A stretch of 64,000 nucleotides of DNA from Nocardioides agri (lineage in GTDB: Bacteria; Actinomycetota; Actinomycetes; Propionibacteriales; Nocardioidaceae). Positions 17,275-27,169 of the stretch are shown here, piece after piece (the stretch's first letter is position 1; each line of letters opens with the position of its first letter). The position numbers and the translations under genes were made by a program. The stretch lies in contig NZ_JACEIC010000002.1 of NCBI RefSeq assembly GCF_013778305.1, positions 2,009,669 through 2,073,668 of the forward strand, written 5' to 3'. A model generated the notes under the pieces. The model was not told the origin of the DNA and made no database searches. It worked only from the letters and a program-made list of their open reading frames with translations.

Positions 17275-20247
17275 TCAGGGGGTGGTGACCTCCACGACCG
17301 TGATGTCGCCGGAGCGCTGGTAGGACAGGAAGCCGAGGTACTTCGAGGCGGGAGCGAGGCCGGACCACGAGAGCGAGACCGACGTCTGCTTGCCGGCCCG
17401 GACCGGCACCGGGTTGGGGCTGACCTGGAGGCCACCCGCCACGGCGCTGGGGTCGACGTCCCAGAAGTCGAACGCGTACCCGATCGGGCTGCCCGCCGTC
17501 CCGGCCGAGAAGCCGTTGACCACGGCGATGTAGGTGCCAGGATCGGGGTCGCGCAGGGTGACCTGCTCGTCGCCGGACGCGGTGCCCGACTGCCCGGCCA
17601 CGCCAACGGCGTCGTCGGGGTTGCAGCTCTTCGAGGCGAGCACGACGAGGTCGATGTCGGCGGTGTCGTCGGTGGAGTCGGCGCGGAAGCGGGCCAGCGT
17701 GGTCCCCGGCGTGACCGTCACGCAGTGGAACGCGTCGGCGGCGGCGGCCACCGAGCCAGCCACGGTCGTGGACTTCGCGAGGCCGTGCGCGGCGACGCTG
17801 AGGTCGCCGGTGAACCCGGCGGTCAGCGGCACCGTGACGGTGCCGGTCGGCGCCGTGCCAGTGACGGAGAGCGGCGCGTCGACCGAGACCGGCTGGAGGG
17901 CCACGGGCAGCCGGACCGTGGTCGGCCCGTCGAGCGTGACCGCACCCTGCGTGTAGCGACCGAGCTTCGCGTCGGTGCGCCGGAAGGTGAACTTCACCCC
18001 GATCAGGTCGCCCTGGCGGTCGGCACGCACCCGCTTGGGAGTCGTGGTGACCCGGAACCCCGGCACCGACGCGGAGATCTTCCAGGTCCCGACCCGGGTG
18101 GCCCGGAAGGTACGCCGGAAGGTCGTCTTCGCCGTCACGGCCCCGTCGGCCATCGACGGCAGGTTGACCTTCTTCGCGGCCAGCGCCGGGACGCCGGTCG
18201 CGATGCCCTGCGCGGTGATGAACCCGCGCCACTGCGTGGCGTCGGAGGTGACGAAGAGACCGGGGTCGAAGAACGACCGGGGCGTCACCTGGCCGGCGCC
18301 CTGGGCGAGCGCGTCGCGCGACCGCTTGCCCTTGTCGTCGAGGGTCGGCACCGCGGTCGTCATCATCGCGGACTTCACCTGCATGGGCGTCCACGCGGGA
18401 CGCTCGCCCACCAGGAAGGCCGCCAGGCCGGCGATGTGCGGCGAGGCCATCGAGGTGCCGGAGTAGAGGTCGTACTTGCGGCCCTGGTTGGCCGGCGGCG
18501 CGACCGCGGCGAGCACGCTGACGCCGGGCGCCGTGATGTCGGGCTTGAGCAGGTCGCCGTTGGCGACCAGCACCGGACCGCGCGAGGAGAAGCCGGCGAC
18601 CACGGGCAGCGGCGTCACGTGCCTGGTCTGGTTGCCGACCAGGAACGAGGCCACCGGGCGCGACGCCTTGGCGAGGTACTTGAAGAGCTTGGGGCCGTCG
18701 GTGTCGGGGAGGTGGATCGTCGGCACCGCGTGGAAGTCGGCGTCGAGGCTGTTGGGCGAGGGGTTGACGAGGATCATCGCGACGCCACCGGCGCGCTTGA
18801 CCTCCGCGCTCTTGGCGACCCGGTCGTAGACGCCGCGCAGGCAGACCACGATCTTGCCCTTGACCTTGCCGGCGTCGAGGGACTTCGGCCCGCACAGGTC
18901 GGCGTCCCCGGGCTCGGAGCCGGGAGCCGCGGCCTTGGCGGAGTCGATGACGCGGGTCTTCGGGACCGGCCGGGTGGCGATGGAGGCGCCCAGGAGCTTG
19001 ACGCCGTTGCCGAGCAGGACGGTGTTCTCGAACCGCACGTGGGTCGACGCCGCCACGGTGGTGACCCACGGGGCCGGGTGGTCGAGCGTCGAGGGGTCCG
19101 GACCCGAGTTGCCGGCCGAGGTGGCGACGAAGATGCCGGCCTCCGCCGCGCCCTCGAAGGCGAGCTCGATCGCGTCGAGCGTCGGGCTGGCGCCACCGCC
19201 GACGGAGAAGTTGATGACGTCGACCCCGTCGATCACGGCCTGCTCGATCGCGGCGACCGAGTCGAGGTTGTTGCAGCCGCTGAGGTCCTCGTCGGCCGCC
19301 TCCCAGCAGACCTTGTAGACGGCCACCCGGGCGCCGGGGGCCATGCCGCTGACGGTGCCGAAGTCGCGGCGCTCGGTGGTGACGTCGTCGACGACGTTGC
19401 CGGCCGCGGTGCTCGCGGTGTGCGAGCCGTGGCCGTCGCCGTCGCGCGCCGAGATCTGCTCGGTGTCGGCGAGCTCGCTGCGCGGCACCGACTCCAGGAA
19501 GCTGTCGGGGTAGAAGCGCGCACCGATGAGCTTGGTGTTGCAGTCGGCGCGGGTCCACCGCTCGGCCACGACGCAGCGGCCGGTGAAGAGCGAGCCGTCG
19601 ACCTTCTCCATCCGGGTCGCCTGGCCGTGGCGGGAGATGTCCCACGTCGTCTTCGGCTTCTTGGTGAGCGGCTTGCCGGCGAACGACTTCGACTCCGGCC
19701 AGATGCCGGAGTCGAGCACGCCGACGACGACACCCGAGCCGGCGCTCGCCCGGCTGCCGTGCTGCTTCCACGTGCCGCTCGTGCCGGACAGGCCGAGGAA
19801 CTCCGGCGAGCGCCACGTGTCGAGGTGCAGGGTGCGCGACTTCTCGACGAGCAGCACCCGGCGGTCGGTCGCGAGGTCGAGCGCCTGGGCGGCGCTGAGG
19901 TCGGCGACGAAGCCGTTGGCCGCCACGGTGAAGCTGTCGACGGGCCGCGCGCCGTACTCGCCCGCGACGTCGCTCTGGACGCGCCGGAGGTGGGAGGAGT
20001 ACGCCGCGACCTTCGTCGACCGTGCGTCGAAGCGGCCGGCGTCCGACCGGGTCGTGCGGGAGCTGGCGGCGGCGGGCTCGCGCAGCATCACGACGTAGCG
20101 GCCGGCGGAGTAGGTGGTGGACGTGGACGGATCGTCTCCCGACGGCGCCGCATGGGCGCTGCTGCCCACGACCGCCATCATGGCGGCGACCAGGCCGACC
20201 GTCAGGACACGTGCACCGATCGAACTCGCCACCCCAGAGATGTTCAC
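17275..20247 (-). CDS. secreted S8 family serine peptidase (subtilisin-like, with PA insert)
   Basis: 990 aa from a GTG at 20247. A signal peptide (hydrophobic core LTVGLVAAMMAVVG, cleavage near SSAHA-A) is followed by an inhibitor-I9-type propeptide and the subtilase domain. The catalytic triad is Asp179 (GVLDSGIWPES), His276 (GDGHGSHTAS) and Ser599 (YSGTSMASPHIAG). A PA domain sits between His and Ser, as in plant cucumisin-type proteases. The last 300 residues form Fn3-like and Ig-like beta domains. A longer reading from a TTG at 20274 exists, but TTGACG-N17-TTGAGT (20282-20254) ends 6 nt before the GTG. Probably an extracellular general protease. Confidence 0.92.
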   Translation of the reverse strand: MNISGVASSIGARVLTVGLVAAMMAVVGSSAHAAPSGDDPSTSTTYSAGRYVVMLREPAAASSRTTRSDAGRFDARSTKVAAYSSHLRRVQSDVAGEYGARPVDSFTVAANGFVADLSAAQALDLATDRRVLLVEKSRTLHLDTWRSPEFLGLSGTSGTWKQHGSRASAGSGVVVGVLDSGIWPESKSFAGKPLTKKPKTTWDISRHGQATRMEKVDGSLFTGRCVVAERWTRADCNTKLIGARFYPDSFLESVPRSELADTEQISARDGDGHGSHTASTAAGNVVDDVTTERRDFGTVSGMAPGARVAVYKVCWEAADEDLSGCNNLDSVAAIEQAVIDGVDVINFSVGGGASPTLDAIELAFEGAAEAGIFVATSAGNSGPDPSTLDHPAPWVTTVAASTHVRFENTVLLGNGVKLLGASIATRPVPKTRVIDSAKAAAPGSEPGDADLCGPKSLDAGKVKGKIVVCLRGVYDRVAKSAEVKRAGGVAMILVNPSPNSLDADFHAVPTIHLPDTDGPKLFKYLAKASRPVASFLVGNQTRHVTPLPVVAGFSSRGPVLVANGDLLKPDITAPGVSVLAAVAPPANQGRKYDLYSGTSMASPHIAGLAAFLVGERPAWTPMQVKSAMMTTAVPTLDDKGKRSRDALAQGAGQVTPRSFFDPGLFVTSDATQWRGFITAQGIATGVPALAAKKVNLPSMADGAVTAKTTFRRTFRATRVGTWKISASVPGFRVTTTPKRVRADRQGDLIGVKFTFRRTDAKLGRYTQGAVTLDGPTTVRLPVALQPVSVDAPLSVTGTAPTGTVTVPLTAGFTGDLSVAAHGLAKSTTVAGSVAAAADAFHCVTVTPGTTLARFRADSTDDTADIDLVVLASKSCNPDDAVGVAGQSGTASGDEQVTLRDPDPGTYIAVVNGFSAGTAGSPIGYAFDFWDVDPSAVAGGLQVSPNPVPVRAGKQTSVSLSWSGLAPASKYLGFLSYQRSGDITVVEVTTP

Positions 20248-20253
20248 CGGGCT

Positions 20254-20282
20254 ACTCAACGCGTAGCGAACCAACCCGTCAA
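20254..20282 (-). promoter_or_regulatory. promoter of the subtilase gene
   Basis: Minus strand: -35 TTGACG (20282-20277), 17-nt spacer, -10 TTGAGT (20259-20254), then 6 nt to the GTG at 20247. The spacing is ideal, and this fixes the start downstream of the alternative TTG at 20274. Confidence 0.6.
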
Positions 20283-20303
20283 GAGCGTGTCGGCGTCACT
20301 GGC

Positions 20304-20957
20304 TCAGCGGTAGGTGACGTGCTCGGCCGGCAGGTGCGGGTGCTCGTTGAAGGTCAGCAGGCGGGCCCCGGTGCCGCCGACGACGACCCTGGTCACCGCG
20401 GCGTTCACCAGCACCGTGTTGAGGCGGCTCCAGAGCCGGGCGTACGCCGCGTCGTCGGCCTCGGGGTCCACCAGGTCGGCGCAGACGGCGGCGATCGGCC
20501 CGCCCGAGCTCACGACGACGGTCGTCTCACCGGACCCCGTCCGGGCGACCGCGGCGGCGAACGACGCCCGCACGCGGTCCCGGAAGGCCGGCCACGGCTC
20601 GGCGTACTCGGGGTCGTGCGTGCCGCCCGACCACCGGGCGGTGGCGAGCTCGAAGACCCGCTGGAACTCGCGGCGGTCGAGGTCGCCCGACGGCCGGTCG
20701 GGGTAGGCCTCCACGACGCTCAGGTGGTCGAACTCGTCCCAGCCCGCGTCGGTCTCGGCCGCCGTCCACCCGGCGGCGTCAGCGGTCTCGCGGTGCCGGC
20801 GCATCCCGCCGCGCACCACCGCGCCCGGCGCGACGTCGGTGTCCCGGAGCCAGCCTCCCAGGAGCCGGCCCTGCTCCCAGCCGACGTCGGACAGCACGTC
20901 GTAGTCGTCCGCGCCGAACGACGCCTGGCCGTGGCGGACGAGCAGCAGGAGACCCAT
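20304..20957 (-). CDS. histidine phosphatase superfamily protein (phosphoglycerate-mutase-like)
   Basis: 217 aa. MGLLLLVRHGQASFG carries the RHG motif with the phosphorylated histidine (His10), and SSGGPIAAVC marks the second half of the active site without the classical second RHG; the acidic residue is in the middle. TAGCCT at 20965-20970 (minus) ends 7 nt before this ATG, which excludes the longer in-frame start at 20993. It could be a small-molecule or protein phosphatase; the substrate is unknown. It is divergent from the alpha/beta-barrel protein gene at 21028. Confidence 0.85.
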   Translation of the reverse strand: MGLLLLVRHGQASFGADDYDVLSDVGWEQGRLLGGWLRDTDVAPGAVVRGGMRRHRETADAAGWTAAETDAGWDEFDHLSVVEAYPDRPSGDLDRREFQRVFELATARWSGGTHDPEYAEPWPAFRDRVRASFAAAVARTGSGETTVVVSSGGPIAAVCADLVDPEADDAAYARLWSRLNTVLVNAAVTRVVVGGTGARLLTFNEHPHLPAEHVTYR

Positions 20958-21027
20958 GGCCCGCAGGCTAGACGGATCACCTATCCGGGCCATGCCCGGA
21001 CCACCCCGCCGGGTCTACGGTCGAGGG

Positions 21028-21627
21028 ATGTTCATCCAGATCATCCAGGGCAGGTGCACCCGTCACGACGAGCTGCGCACCGTGCTCGAGCGGTGGCCCG
21101 AGGAGCTCGGGCCCGGCGCGGACGGCTGGCTCGGCGGCACGTACGGATTCACCGACGACGACCTCTTCGTGGCGGTCGTCCGATTCAGCGACCGAGAGGC
21201 CGCGATGGCCAACTCCGAGCGACCCGAGCAGGGACGCTGGGCCGAGGAGATGATGGCCGCCTTCGACGGGCCGGTGGAGTTCCACGACTCCGACGACGTC
21301 ACCCTGCTCTTCGACGGCGGCTCCGACGACGCGGGCTTCGTCCAGGTCATCCGCGGCAAGGTGGACGACCCCGAGCGGCTGCGCCGCCTGATGACGTCGG
21401 ACCCCACCGAGCTCAAGCGGATGCGCCCGGAGATCATCGGCGCGACGTTGGCGATCGAGCCCGACGGCACGTTCACCGAGACGGTGGCGTTCACCGACGA
21501 GCAGAGCGCCCGCGGCGGGGAGACCCAGGAGCCGCCCGAGGACGTGCGCGCCGAGCTCGAGTACGCCATGCGCGACGCGACGTTCTACGACCTGCGCCAG
21601 CCCTGGTTCGCCTCACGCTGGGGCTGA
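21028..21627 (+). CDS. duplicated alpha/beta-barrel-like protein of unknown function
   Basis: 199 aa. Two similar halves are visible: MFIQIIQGRCTRHDELRTVLERW and GFVQVIRGKVDDPERLRRLM each begin a beta-alpha unit, and LFVAVVRFSDREAAMANS resembles the second strand-helix of dimeric ferredoxin-like (antibiotic biosynthesis monooxygenase or DUF1330) folds. It may therefore be an internal duplication of that fold (inference). There is no signal peptide and no obvious catalytic residue. TACGGT at 21016-21021 ends 6 nt before this ATG. Its end overlaps the convergent ArsR-like gene by 15 bp. Confidence 0.6.
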   Translation: MFIQIIQGRCTRHDELRTVLERWPEELGPGADGWLGGTYGFTDDDLFVAVVRFSDREAAMANSERPEQGRWAEEMMAAFDGPVEFHDSDDVTLLFDGGSDDAGFVQVIRGKVDDPERLRRLMTSDPTELKRMRPEIIGATLAIEPDGTFTETVAFTDEQSARGGETQEPPEDVRAELEYAMRDATFYDLRQPWFASRWG

Positions 21628-22560
21628 GCGCCGGGGACCGCCGGCGTACCCGGCGAGCTGCCGCGTCACCTCCTCCAGGCGGTCCGGGCAGGCCCGGTAG
21701 AGCACGTACCACCCGTCGCGCTCGCTGGTGACGAGCCCGTGCTCGGCCAGCCGCTGGAGGTGCCGCGACGCGGTCGACGGCGCCATCGACAGCATGGGCG
21801 CGAGCTCCTGCACGGTGCGCGGTCGCTCGGCGAGGGCGTGGAGGAGCCGGAGCCGGGCCTCGCTGCCGCAAGCGAGCAGTGCCTCGGCCAGCCCGGCCGG
21901 CGGCGACGCCTCCCGCACGACGGCCTGCACGGGGACCGCGAACTGGACGGCGGCCGGGGTCTCCACGTCGACGTAGACGTGGGGCGCGGCGAAGGCGCTC
22001 GGCACCACGGTGACGGGCAGGCCGCGGACGTCGAAGGTCAGCATCGGCTCCTGGCCGGCGGCGTCCTCGCTGGCGGTGCACCCGAACTGCACCTCGTGCC
22101 GCGCCGGGCGGGCGGCGATCCACGGCGCCACCCGGTCGAGCAGCGCCAGCACGCCGGTGTCGGCGATCTCGGCGGCCATCGCCGCGCCCGCCCGCTCCAG
22201 AGTCGGCAGCAGCCGGCTCCACTCCGCGGCGAACGCGAGGTCCCAGAAGTCCGCGACCAGGCCCGCGACCTCGGCGTCGACCTCGGCCAGGGCGCCGAGC
22301 AGCACGGGCAGGTCGGCGGTCGGGTCCGGATGCGGGTTGATCAGCTGCTCGGGCAGGTGCGAGAACGTGGCGCGGCGCCTGGCCAGGTCGGCCCGGAAGG
22401 CCGGCGGCAGGGCCCGCATCTCACGGACGAACGGGTGCTGCTCGGGATGGTGCCCGGGCTCGGCGAGCACGTGCAGCGCGAGCATCGCCTCGACCAGGGG
22501 GGCGGGCCGGACCCGCGTGCGGCCCGGGGCGTCGGGGCCCAGAGCGACGGTGGCGGCCAT
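21613..22560 (-). CDS. ArsR-like winged-helix regulator with DUF5937 domain
   Basis: 315 aa. Residues 1-200 form a mainly helical domain of the DUF5937 type (PLVEAMLALHVLAEPGHHPEQHPFVREM). The C-terminal 80 residues form an ArsR-type winged helix: LLACGSEARLRLLHALAERPRTVQELAPML then APSTASRHLQRLAEHGLV and a wing. It would act as a cytoplasmic DNA-binding repressor. The ATG at 22560 has a purine-rich GAGGAAG upstream; a GTG at 22584 is an alternative. It is divergent from the secreted beta-propeller gene at 22622, its most likely target apart from itself. Confidence 0.75.
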   Translation of the reverse strand: MAATVALGPDAPGRTRVRPAPLVEAMLALHVLAEPGHHPEQHPFVREMRALPPAFRADLARRRATFSHLPEQLINPHPDPTADLPVLLGALAEVDAEVAGLVADFWDLAFAAEWSRLLPTLERAGAAMAAEIADTGVLALLDRVAPWIAARPARHEVQFGCTASEDAAGQEPMLTFDVRGLPVTVVPSAFAAPHVYVDVETPAAVQFAVPVQAVVREASPPAGLAEALLACGSEARLRLLHALAERPRTVQELAPMLSMAPSTASRHLQRLAEHGLVTSERDGWYVLYRACPDRLEEVTRQLAGYAGGPRRSAPA

Positions 22561-22621
22561 CCGATTTCCACTTCCTCGAATCACATCGGTCCACGGGGAC
22601 GGCCGACCCTACGGTCCCGGC

Positions 22622-23578
22622 ATGAAATCCTCCACCGTCCTCATCAGCCTCGCCGCGGCACTCCTGACCGCGGCGCCCGCCGTCGCGACGGCACCGGACG
22701 CGCGCCCGGGCCAGGTGCACGCCGTCGTCGCGCTCGACTACGCCGCCGGGCAGCACCCGGAGGGCATCGCCGCCGCTCGCGACGGCTCGCTCTACGTCGG
22801 CATGGCGCCGACCGGCCAGCTCACCCGGGTCACGCCCGACGGCGACGTCGCCGACCTCGGCGCCCCGGCGTTCCCCGAGGGCGCCGGCTACCTCCTCGGA
22901 CTCGCGCTCGACTCCCACGAACAGGTGTACGGCGCCGTCGTGCGCTTCGACGGCGGTCCTACCGGCGTCTGGCGGTACGACGCCGCCGCCGGCTCGTGGT
23001 CCCTCTTCGCCGCCACCGATCCGGGCGGCTTCCCCAACGGCCTGGCCTTCACCGACGACGGCACCCTGCTCGTCGCCGACTCCGCGCTCGGGACGATCTG
23101 GGCCGTCGACCGGTCCGGCGCCGTCACCACGTGGCTGGCCGACAGCCGCTTCGCGCCGGTCGAGCTCGGCATCGGGGTCAACGGGCTGGCCGTCGACCGC
23201 GACGGCGACGTGTGGTTCACGAACTCCGAGCAGGCGACCGTCGGCGTGGTCGGGACCGACCGGCACGGCGAGCCCGTCGGTCGGCCCCGGGTCGTGGCCC
23301 ACGACGCCGAGCTGCTCGCCATCGCCGACGGGCTGACGTTGGACCGGTCCGGGGAGGTCTGGGTCGCGGGGTCGTACGGCAACGACCGGCTGCTCCGGGT
23401 CACGCGACGAGGTGACGTGTGCGTGGTCGCCGACCGCGCCGACGGGCTCGACTACACCGCGAGCCCCGTCTTCGGCCGCACCCCGTCCACCCGGACGACG
23501 CTCTACGTCACCAACGCCGGGGACGACTTCGGCCAGCCGTCGGTGACATCGGTGCGCAGCCCGGGCTGCGCGCGCTGA
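22622..23578 (+). CDS. secreted SMP-30/gluconolactonase-like beta-propeller protein
   Basis: 318 aa. A signal peptide is clear ([23 protein letters not shown]). The mature part has repeated beta-propeller blades: [25 protein letters not shown]-type, [36 protein letters not shown] and [17 protein letters not shown]. These match the ScyD/SMP-30 sugar-lactone-hydrolase-like family. The function is unknown, probably extracellular ligand binding or lactone hydrolysis. TACGGT at 22610-22615 ends 6 nt before the ATG. A strong convergent terminator follows. Confidence 0.75.
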   Translation: MKSSTVLISLAAALLTAAPAVATAPDARPGQVHAVVALDYAAGQHPEGIAAARDGSLYVGMAPTGQLTRVTPDGDVADLGAPAFPEGAGYLLGLALDSHEQVYGAVVRFDGGPTGVWRYDAAAGSWSLFAATDPGGFPNGLAFTDDGTLLVADSALGTIWAVDRSGAVTTWLADSRFAPVELGIGVNGLAVDRDGDVWFTNSEQATVGVVGTDRHGEPVGRPRVVAHDAELLAIADGLTLDRSGEVWVAGSYGNDRLLRVTRRGDVCVVADRADGLDYTASPVFGRTPSTRTTLYVTNAGDDFGQPSVTSVRSPGCAR

Positions 23579-23581
23579 GAG

Positions 23582-23628
23582 ACGCGAGCGGCGCCGGCGA
23601 CCACGGGGGATCGCCGGCGCCGCTGCGT
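23582..23628. terminator. bidirectional terminator between the beta-propeller and fadB genes
   Basis: AGCGGCGCCGGCGA (23587-23600) pairs perfectly with TCGCCGGCGCCGCT (23611-23624) around a 10-nt loop. ACGC/GCGT extends the stem past a single bulged G. It occupies nearly the whole 55-bp gap between two convergent stop codons. Confidence 0.8.
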
Positions 23629-23633
23629 GCTGC

Positions 23634-25823
23634 TCAGGCCGGGAACGAGCCGCCGGAGGCGGCCAGCTCGCGCAGGTACGCCGTGGGGCGGAAGCGCTCG
23701 CCGTAGGCGTCGGCCAGCTCGTCGGCACGGGCCACGAACGCGCCGAGGCCGACCTGGCCCGCGGCGTTCTCGTAGCCCTGCATGAACTGGGCGGCGCCAC
23801 CGGTCATCGCCGGGAAGCCGATGCCCATGATCGAGCCGATGTTGGCCGCGGCGGCCGACTCGATCACGCCCTCCTCGAAGCACTTGGCGGTCTCGATCGC
23901 CTCGGCGAAGAGCATCCGGTCCTTCATGTCCTGGAAGGGGATGGCGTCGGCGATCGGGAACTGCTCGGCGAGGCCGGACCACACCGAGCCGCGCTTGCCG
24001 TGGACGTACTCGTAGAAGCCGGCGCCCTTGAGCCGCGACGGCCGGTCGAGCTCGATCATCCTCTCGACGACCAGCGTGCCCGGGTGCGGCTCGTAGTCGA
24101 TGCCCTCGCGCTCGGCGGCGTCCTTGGTCGCCTTGCCGATCTTGGCCATCAGCTGCATGTTGAGCTCGTCGGTGAGCTGCAGCGGGCCGACGGGGTAGCC
24201 GGCCTGGGTCGCGGCGCGCTCGATGGAGTAGGGCTGCTGGCCCTCGGCCACCATCGCGAGGCCCTCGTTGACCATCGTGCCGATGACCCGCGAGGTGTAG
24301 AAGCCGCGGCTGTCGTTGACCACGATCGGCGTCTTCTTGATCTGCTGGACGACGTCGTAGGCCTTGGCGAGCGCCTCGTCCGAGGTCTCCTTGCCCTTGA
24401 TGATCTCGACGAGCGGCATCTTGTCGACCGGGCTGAAGAAGTGCAGGCCGATGAAGTCGGCCGGCCGGTCCACGCCCGTGGCGAGCTCGGTGATCGGCAG
24501 CGTCGAGGTGTTGGAGCAGAGCAGCGCGTCGCTGTTGACGTACGGCGCGATCTCGGCGAACACCTGCTGCTTGAGCGACGGGTCCTCGAAGACGGCCTCG
24601 ATCACCAGGTCGCAGCCGGCCAGGTCGGCGGGGTCGGCGGTCGGGGTGATCCGGTCGAGCAGCTCCTGCGACTTCTCGGGGGTGAGCCGGCCGCGCTCGA
24701 TCGCCTTGGCGTTGAGGCCCTCGGAGTAGGCCTTGCCCTTGGCGGCGCCCTCGGCCGAGACGTCCTTGAGCACGACCTCCATGCCCGCCCGGGCGCAGGA
24801 GTAGGCGATGCCGGCGCCCATCATGCCGGCGCCGAGCACGCCGACCTTGACCGCCTGGTAGGGCTCGATGCCCTGCGGGCGGAGCTTGCCCGCGTTGATC
24901 GCCTGCAGGTCGAAGAAGAACGCCTGGATCATGTTCTTCGAGCCCTGGTTGACGACGAGGTTCGTCAGGTAGCGCGACTCGATCCGCGAGGCGGTGTCGA
25001 AGTCGACGCTCGCGCCCTCGACCGCGGCCGACAGGATCGCCCGCGGCGCCTGGTAGACCGCGCCCTTGGTCTGCTTGCGCAGCAGTGCCGGGAACGCCGG
25101 CAGGAACGCCGCCAGTGCCGGGGTCTTCGGGGTGCCGCCGGGCATCTTGTAGCCGCGCTTGTCCCAGGGGTTCTGGGCTTCCTCCGGGTTGGCCTTGATC
25201 CACGCCTTGGCGGCCGGGACCAGCTCCTCGCGGGTCGCGACGAGCTCGTCGACGAGGCCCTTCTCCTGGGCCGCGGACGGCGCGAACTGGGTACCGGGGA
25301 GCAGCACGTCCATCAGGCCCTGCTGCAGCCCGAGCAGGCGTACGACGCGCGTGACGCCGCCGCCGCCGGGGAGCAGGCCGAGGCTCGACTCCGGCAGGCC
25401 GATCTTCACCGACCGGTCGTCGAGGGCGATCCGGTGGTTGCAGGCCAGGCAGATCTCGAAGCCGCCGCCGAGCGCGGCGCCGTTGATCGCGGCGACGACC
25501 GGGCGCGGGTAGAGCTCGAGGCGGCGCAGCCCGGCCTTGACGGCCTCGCCCATGGCGAACACCGAGGCGGCGTCGGCCTTGGTCGTCTGGACCATGTTCT
25601 TGAGGTTGCCGCCGGCGAAGAACGTCTTCTTCGCGCTGGCGATGACCACGCCGGTGACGTCGTCGACCTCGTCGTAGAGCCGCTGCACCGCGGCGGCCAT
25701 CGACTCGAGGTAGAGCTCGTTCATCGTGTTGGCACTGGCCGTCGGGTCGTCGAGCGTGAGGGTGACGATGCCGTCGGCGTCGCGGTCGTAGTGGACCGCG
25801 GTCTGCTGAGTCGTGGTGCTCAT
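23634..25823 (-). CDS. fadB: trifunctional-type fatty-acid oxidation alpha subunit (enoyl-CoA hydratase/3-hydroxyacyl-CoA dehydrogenase)
   Basis: 729 aa. Residues 1-200 form the crotonase domain with [18 protein letters not shown] and the oxyanion glycines. A linker helix leads to the NAD-binding Rossmann fold ([22 protein letters not shown], near residue 335) and the C-terminal 3-hydroxyacyl-CoA dehydrogenase domain ([15 protein letters not shown], catalytic His-Glu). It hydrates enoyl-CoA and oxidises the hydroxyacyl-CoA with NAD in beta-oxidation. It lies 32 nt downstream of the thiolase gene, so the two subunits are co-transcribed, thiolase first, as in the M. tuberculosis fadA-fadB pair. 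Confidence 0.93.
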   Translation of the reverse strand: MSTTTQQTAVHYDRDADGIVTLTLDDPTASANTMNELYLESMAAAVQRLYDEVDDVTGVVIASAKKTFFAGGNLKNMVQTTKADAASVFAMGEAVKAGLRRLELYPRPVVAAINGAALGGGFEICLACNHRIALDDRSVKIGLPESSLGLLPGGGGVTRVVRLLGLQQGLMDVLLPGTQFAPSAAQEKGLVDELVATREELVPAAKAWIKANPEEAQNPWDKRGYKMPGGTPKTPALAAFLPAFPALLRKQTKGAVYQAPRAILSAAVEGASVDFDTASRIESRYLTNLVVNQGSKNMIQAFFFDLQAINAGKLRPQGIEPYQAVKVGVLGAGMMGAGIAYSCARAGMEVVLKDVSAEGAAKGKAYSEGLNAKAIERGRLTPEKSQELLDRITPTADPADLAGCDLVIEAVFEDPSLKQQVFAEIAPYVNSDALLCSNTSTLPITELATGVDRPADFIGLHFFSPVDKMPLVEIIKGKETSDEALAKAYDVVQQIKKTPIVVNDSRGFYTSRVIGTMVNEGLAMVAEGQQPYSIERAATQAGYPVGPLQLTDELNMQLMAKIGKATKDAAEREGIDYEPHPGTLVVERMIELDRPSRLKGAGFYEYVHGKRGSVWSGLAEQFPIADAIPFQDMKDRMLFAEAIETAKCFEEGVIESAAAANIGSIMGIGFPAMTGGAAQFMQGYENAAGQVGLGAFVARADELADAYGERFRPTAYLRELAASGGSFPA

Positions 25824-25855
25824 GTGGCTGTGAAGTCCTTAGCTCTCGGCCGGTC

Positions 25856-27067
25856 TCAGACGATCTCGACGATGGTGGCGATGCCCATGCCGCCGCCCAC
25901 GCAGAGCGTGGCGAGGCCGCGGCGCAGGTCCCGGCGCTGCAGCTCGTCGACGAGCGTGCCGAGGATCATCGCGCCGGTGGCGCCGAGCGGGTGGCCCATG
26001 GCGATCGCGCCGCCGTTGACGTTGGTGATCTCGTGGCTGATGCCCATGTCGCGCATGAACCGCATGGCGACGGCGGCGAACGCCTCGTTGATCTCGAAGA
26101 GGTCGATGTCGTCCACCTCGAGCCCGGCCTTGGCCAGCGCCTTGCGGGCCGCCGGGGCGGGGCCGGTGAGCATGATCGTCGGGTCCGCGCCGGAGACCGC
26201 GGTCGCGAGGATGCGGGCGCGCGGGGTGAGGCCGAGCTGGCTGCCGACCTCCTCCGTGCCGATCGCCATCAGCGCGGCGCCGTCGACGATGCCCGAGGAG
26301 TTGCCGGCGTGGTGGACGTGGTCGATCTTCTCGACCCAGTGGTACTTCTCCAGCGCCACCTCGTCGAACCCGGCGTCGCGGCCGATCTGGGCGAAGCTCG
26401 GCTTGAGGCCGGCCAGGCCCTCGGGGCTGGTGTCGGGGCGGATCGTCTCGTCGTGGTCGAGGACCGTGATGCCGTTGAGGTCCCGGACCGGGACGACGGC
26501 GTTGGCGAAGTAGCCGTTGGCCCACGCCTTCGCGGCGCGGTGGTGCGACTCCGCGGCGTAGGCGTCGACGTCGGCGCGGCCCCAGCCCTCGAGGGTCGCG
26601 ATCAGGTCGGCACCGATGCCCTGTGGCACGAAGCCGGTGGTGAGCGCGGTGGCCGGGTCGGACGCCCAGGCGCCGCCGTCGGAGCCCATCGGCACCCGGC
26701 TCATCGACTCCACGCCGCCGGCGAGGATCAGGTCCTCGAAGCCGCCGCGGACGCGGGACGCGGCCTGGTTGACGGCCTCGAGGCCGGAGGCGCAGAAGCG
26801 GTTGAGCTGCACGCCGGCGACGGTCTCGGGGTAGCCGGCCTTGAGGGCCGCGGTCTTGGCGATGTCGCCGCCCTGCTCGCCGATCGGCGAGACGACGCCG
26901 AGCACGACGTCGTCGACCCGCGCGGGGTCGAGGCCGGGGTTGCGGACCTTGATCTCGTCGAGGAGGCCGACGATCAGGTCGACCGGCTTCACCTCGTGCA
27001 GCGTGCCTGCCGCCTTGCCCTTACCGCGTGGCGTACGAATGTGGTCGTACACGAAAGCTTCAGCCAT
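25856..27067 (-). CDS. fadA: acetyl-CoA C-acyltransferase (thiolase), beta subunit
   Basis: 403 aa. Thiolase signatures: [19 protein letters not shown] with the acyl-accepting Cys, [35 protein letters not shown] with the catalytic His, and the C-terminal [14 protein letters not shown] with the second Cys. It cleaves 3-ketoacyl-CoA with CoA in the last step of beta-oxidation. The ATG at 27067 has a good Shine-Dalgarno (GGAGTAGGA) upstream. It is divergent from a MerR-type regulator, and the operator-like inverted repeat at 27119-27137 lies between them. Confidence 0.94.
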   Translation of the reverse strand: MAEAFVYDHIRTPRGKGKAAGTLHEVKPVDLIVGLLDEIKVRNPGLDPARVDDVVLGVVSPIGEQGGDIAKTAALKAGYPETVAGVQLNRFCASGLEAVNQAASRVRGGFEDLILAGGVESMSRVPMGSDGGAWASDPATALTTGFVPQGIGADLIATLEGWGRADVDAYAAESHHRAAKAWANGYFANAVVPVRDLNGITVLDHDETIRPDTSPEGLAGLKPSFAQIGRDAGFDEVALEKYHWVEKIDHVHHAGNSSGIVDGAALMAIGTEEVGSQLGLTPRARILATAVSGADPTIMLTGPAPAARKALAKAGLEVDDIDLFEINEAFAAVAMRFMRDMGISHEITNVNGGAIAMGHPLGATGAMILGTLVDELQRRDLRRGLATLCVGGGMGIATIVEIV

Positions 27068-27113
27068 GACGTCCTACTCCGTGGGAGAAATCTGAGGTTG
27101 AGGTACCTGCGCT

Positions 27114-27143
27114 CGATTGTGACACTATTACTGTCACCGTCAA
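27114..27143 (-). promoter_or_regulatory. MerR-type operator/promoter of fadA-fadB (site 1)
   Basis: GTGACA (27119-27124) and TGTCAC (27132-27137) form an inverted repeat with a 7-nt spacer. On the minus strand it is preceded by TTGACG (27143-27138), so the repeat fills the 18-nt space expected between -35 and -10, the layout typical of MerR targets. The same arrangement occurs before the CaiB gene, with 22 of 31 positions identical. Confidence 0.65.
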
Positions 27144-27169
27144 GGTCGGGTCGGAATGTGAGGAGGGTC

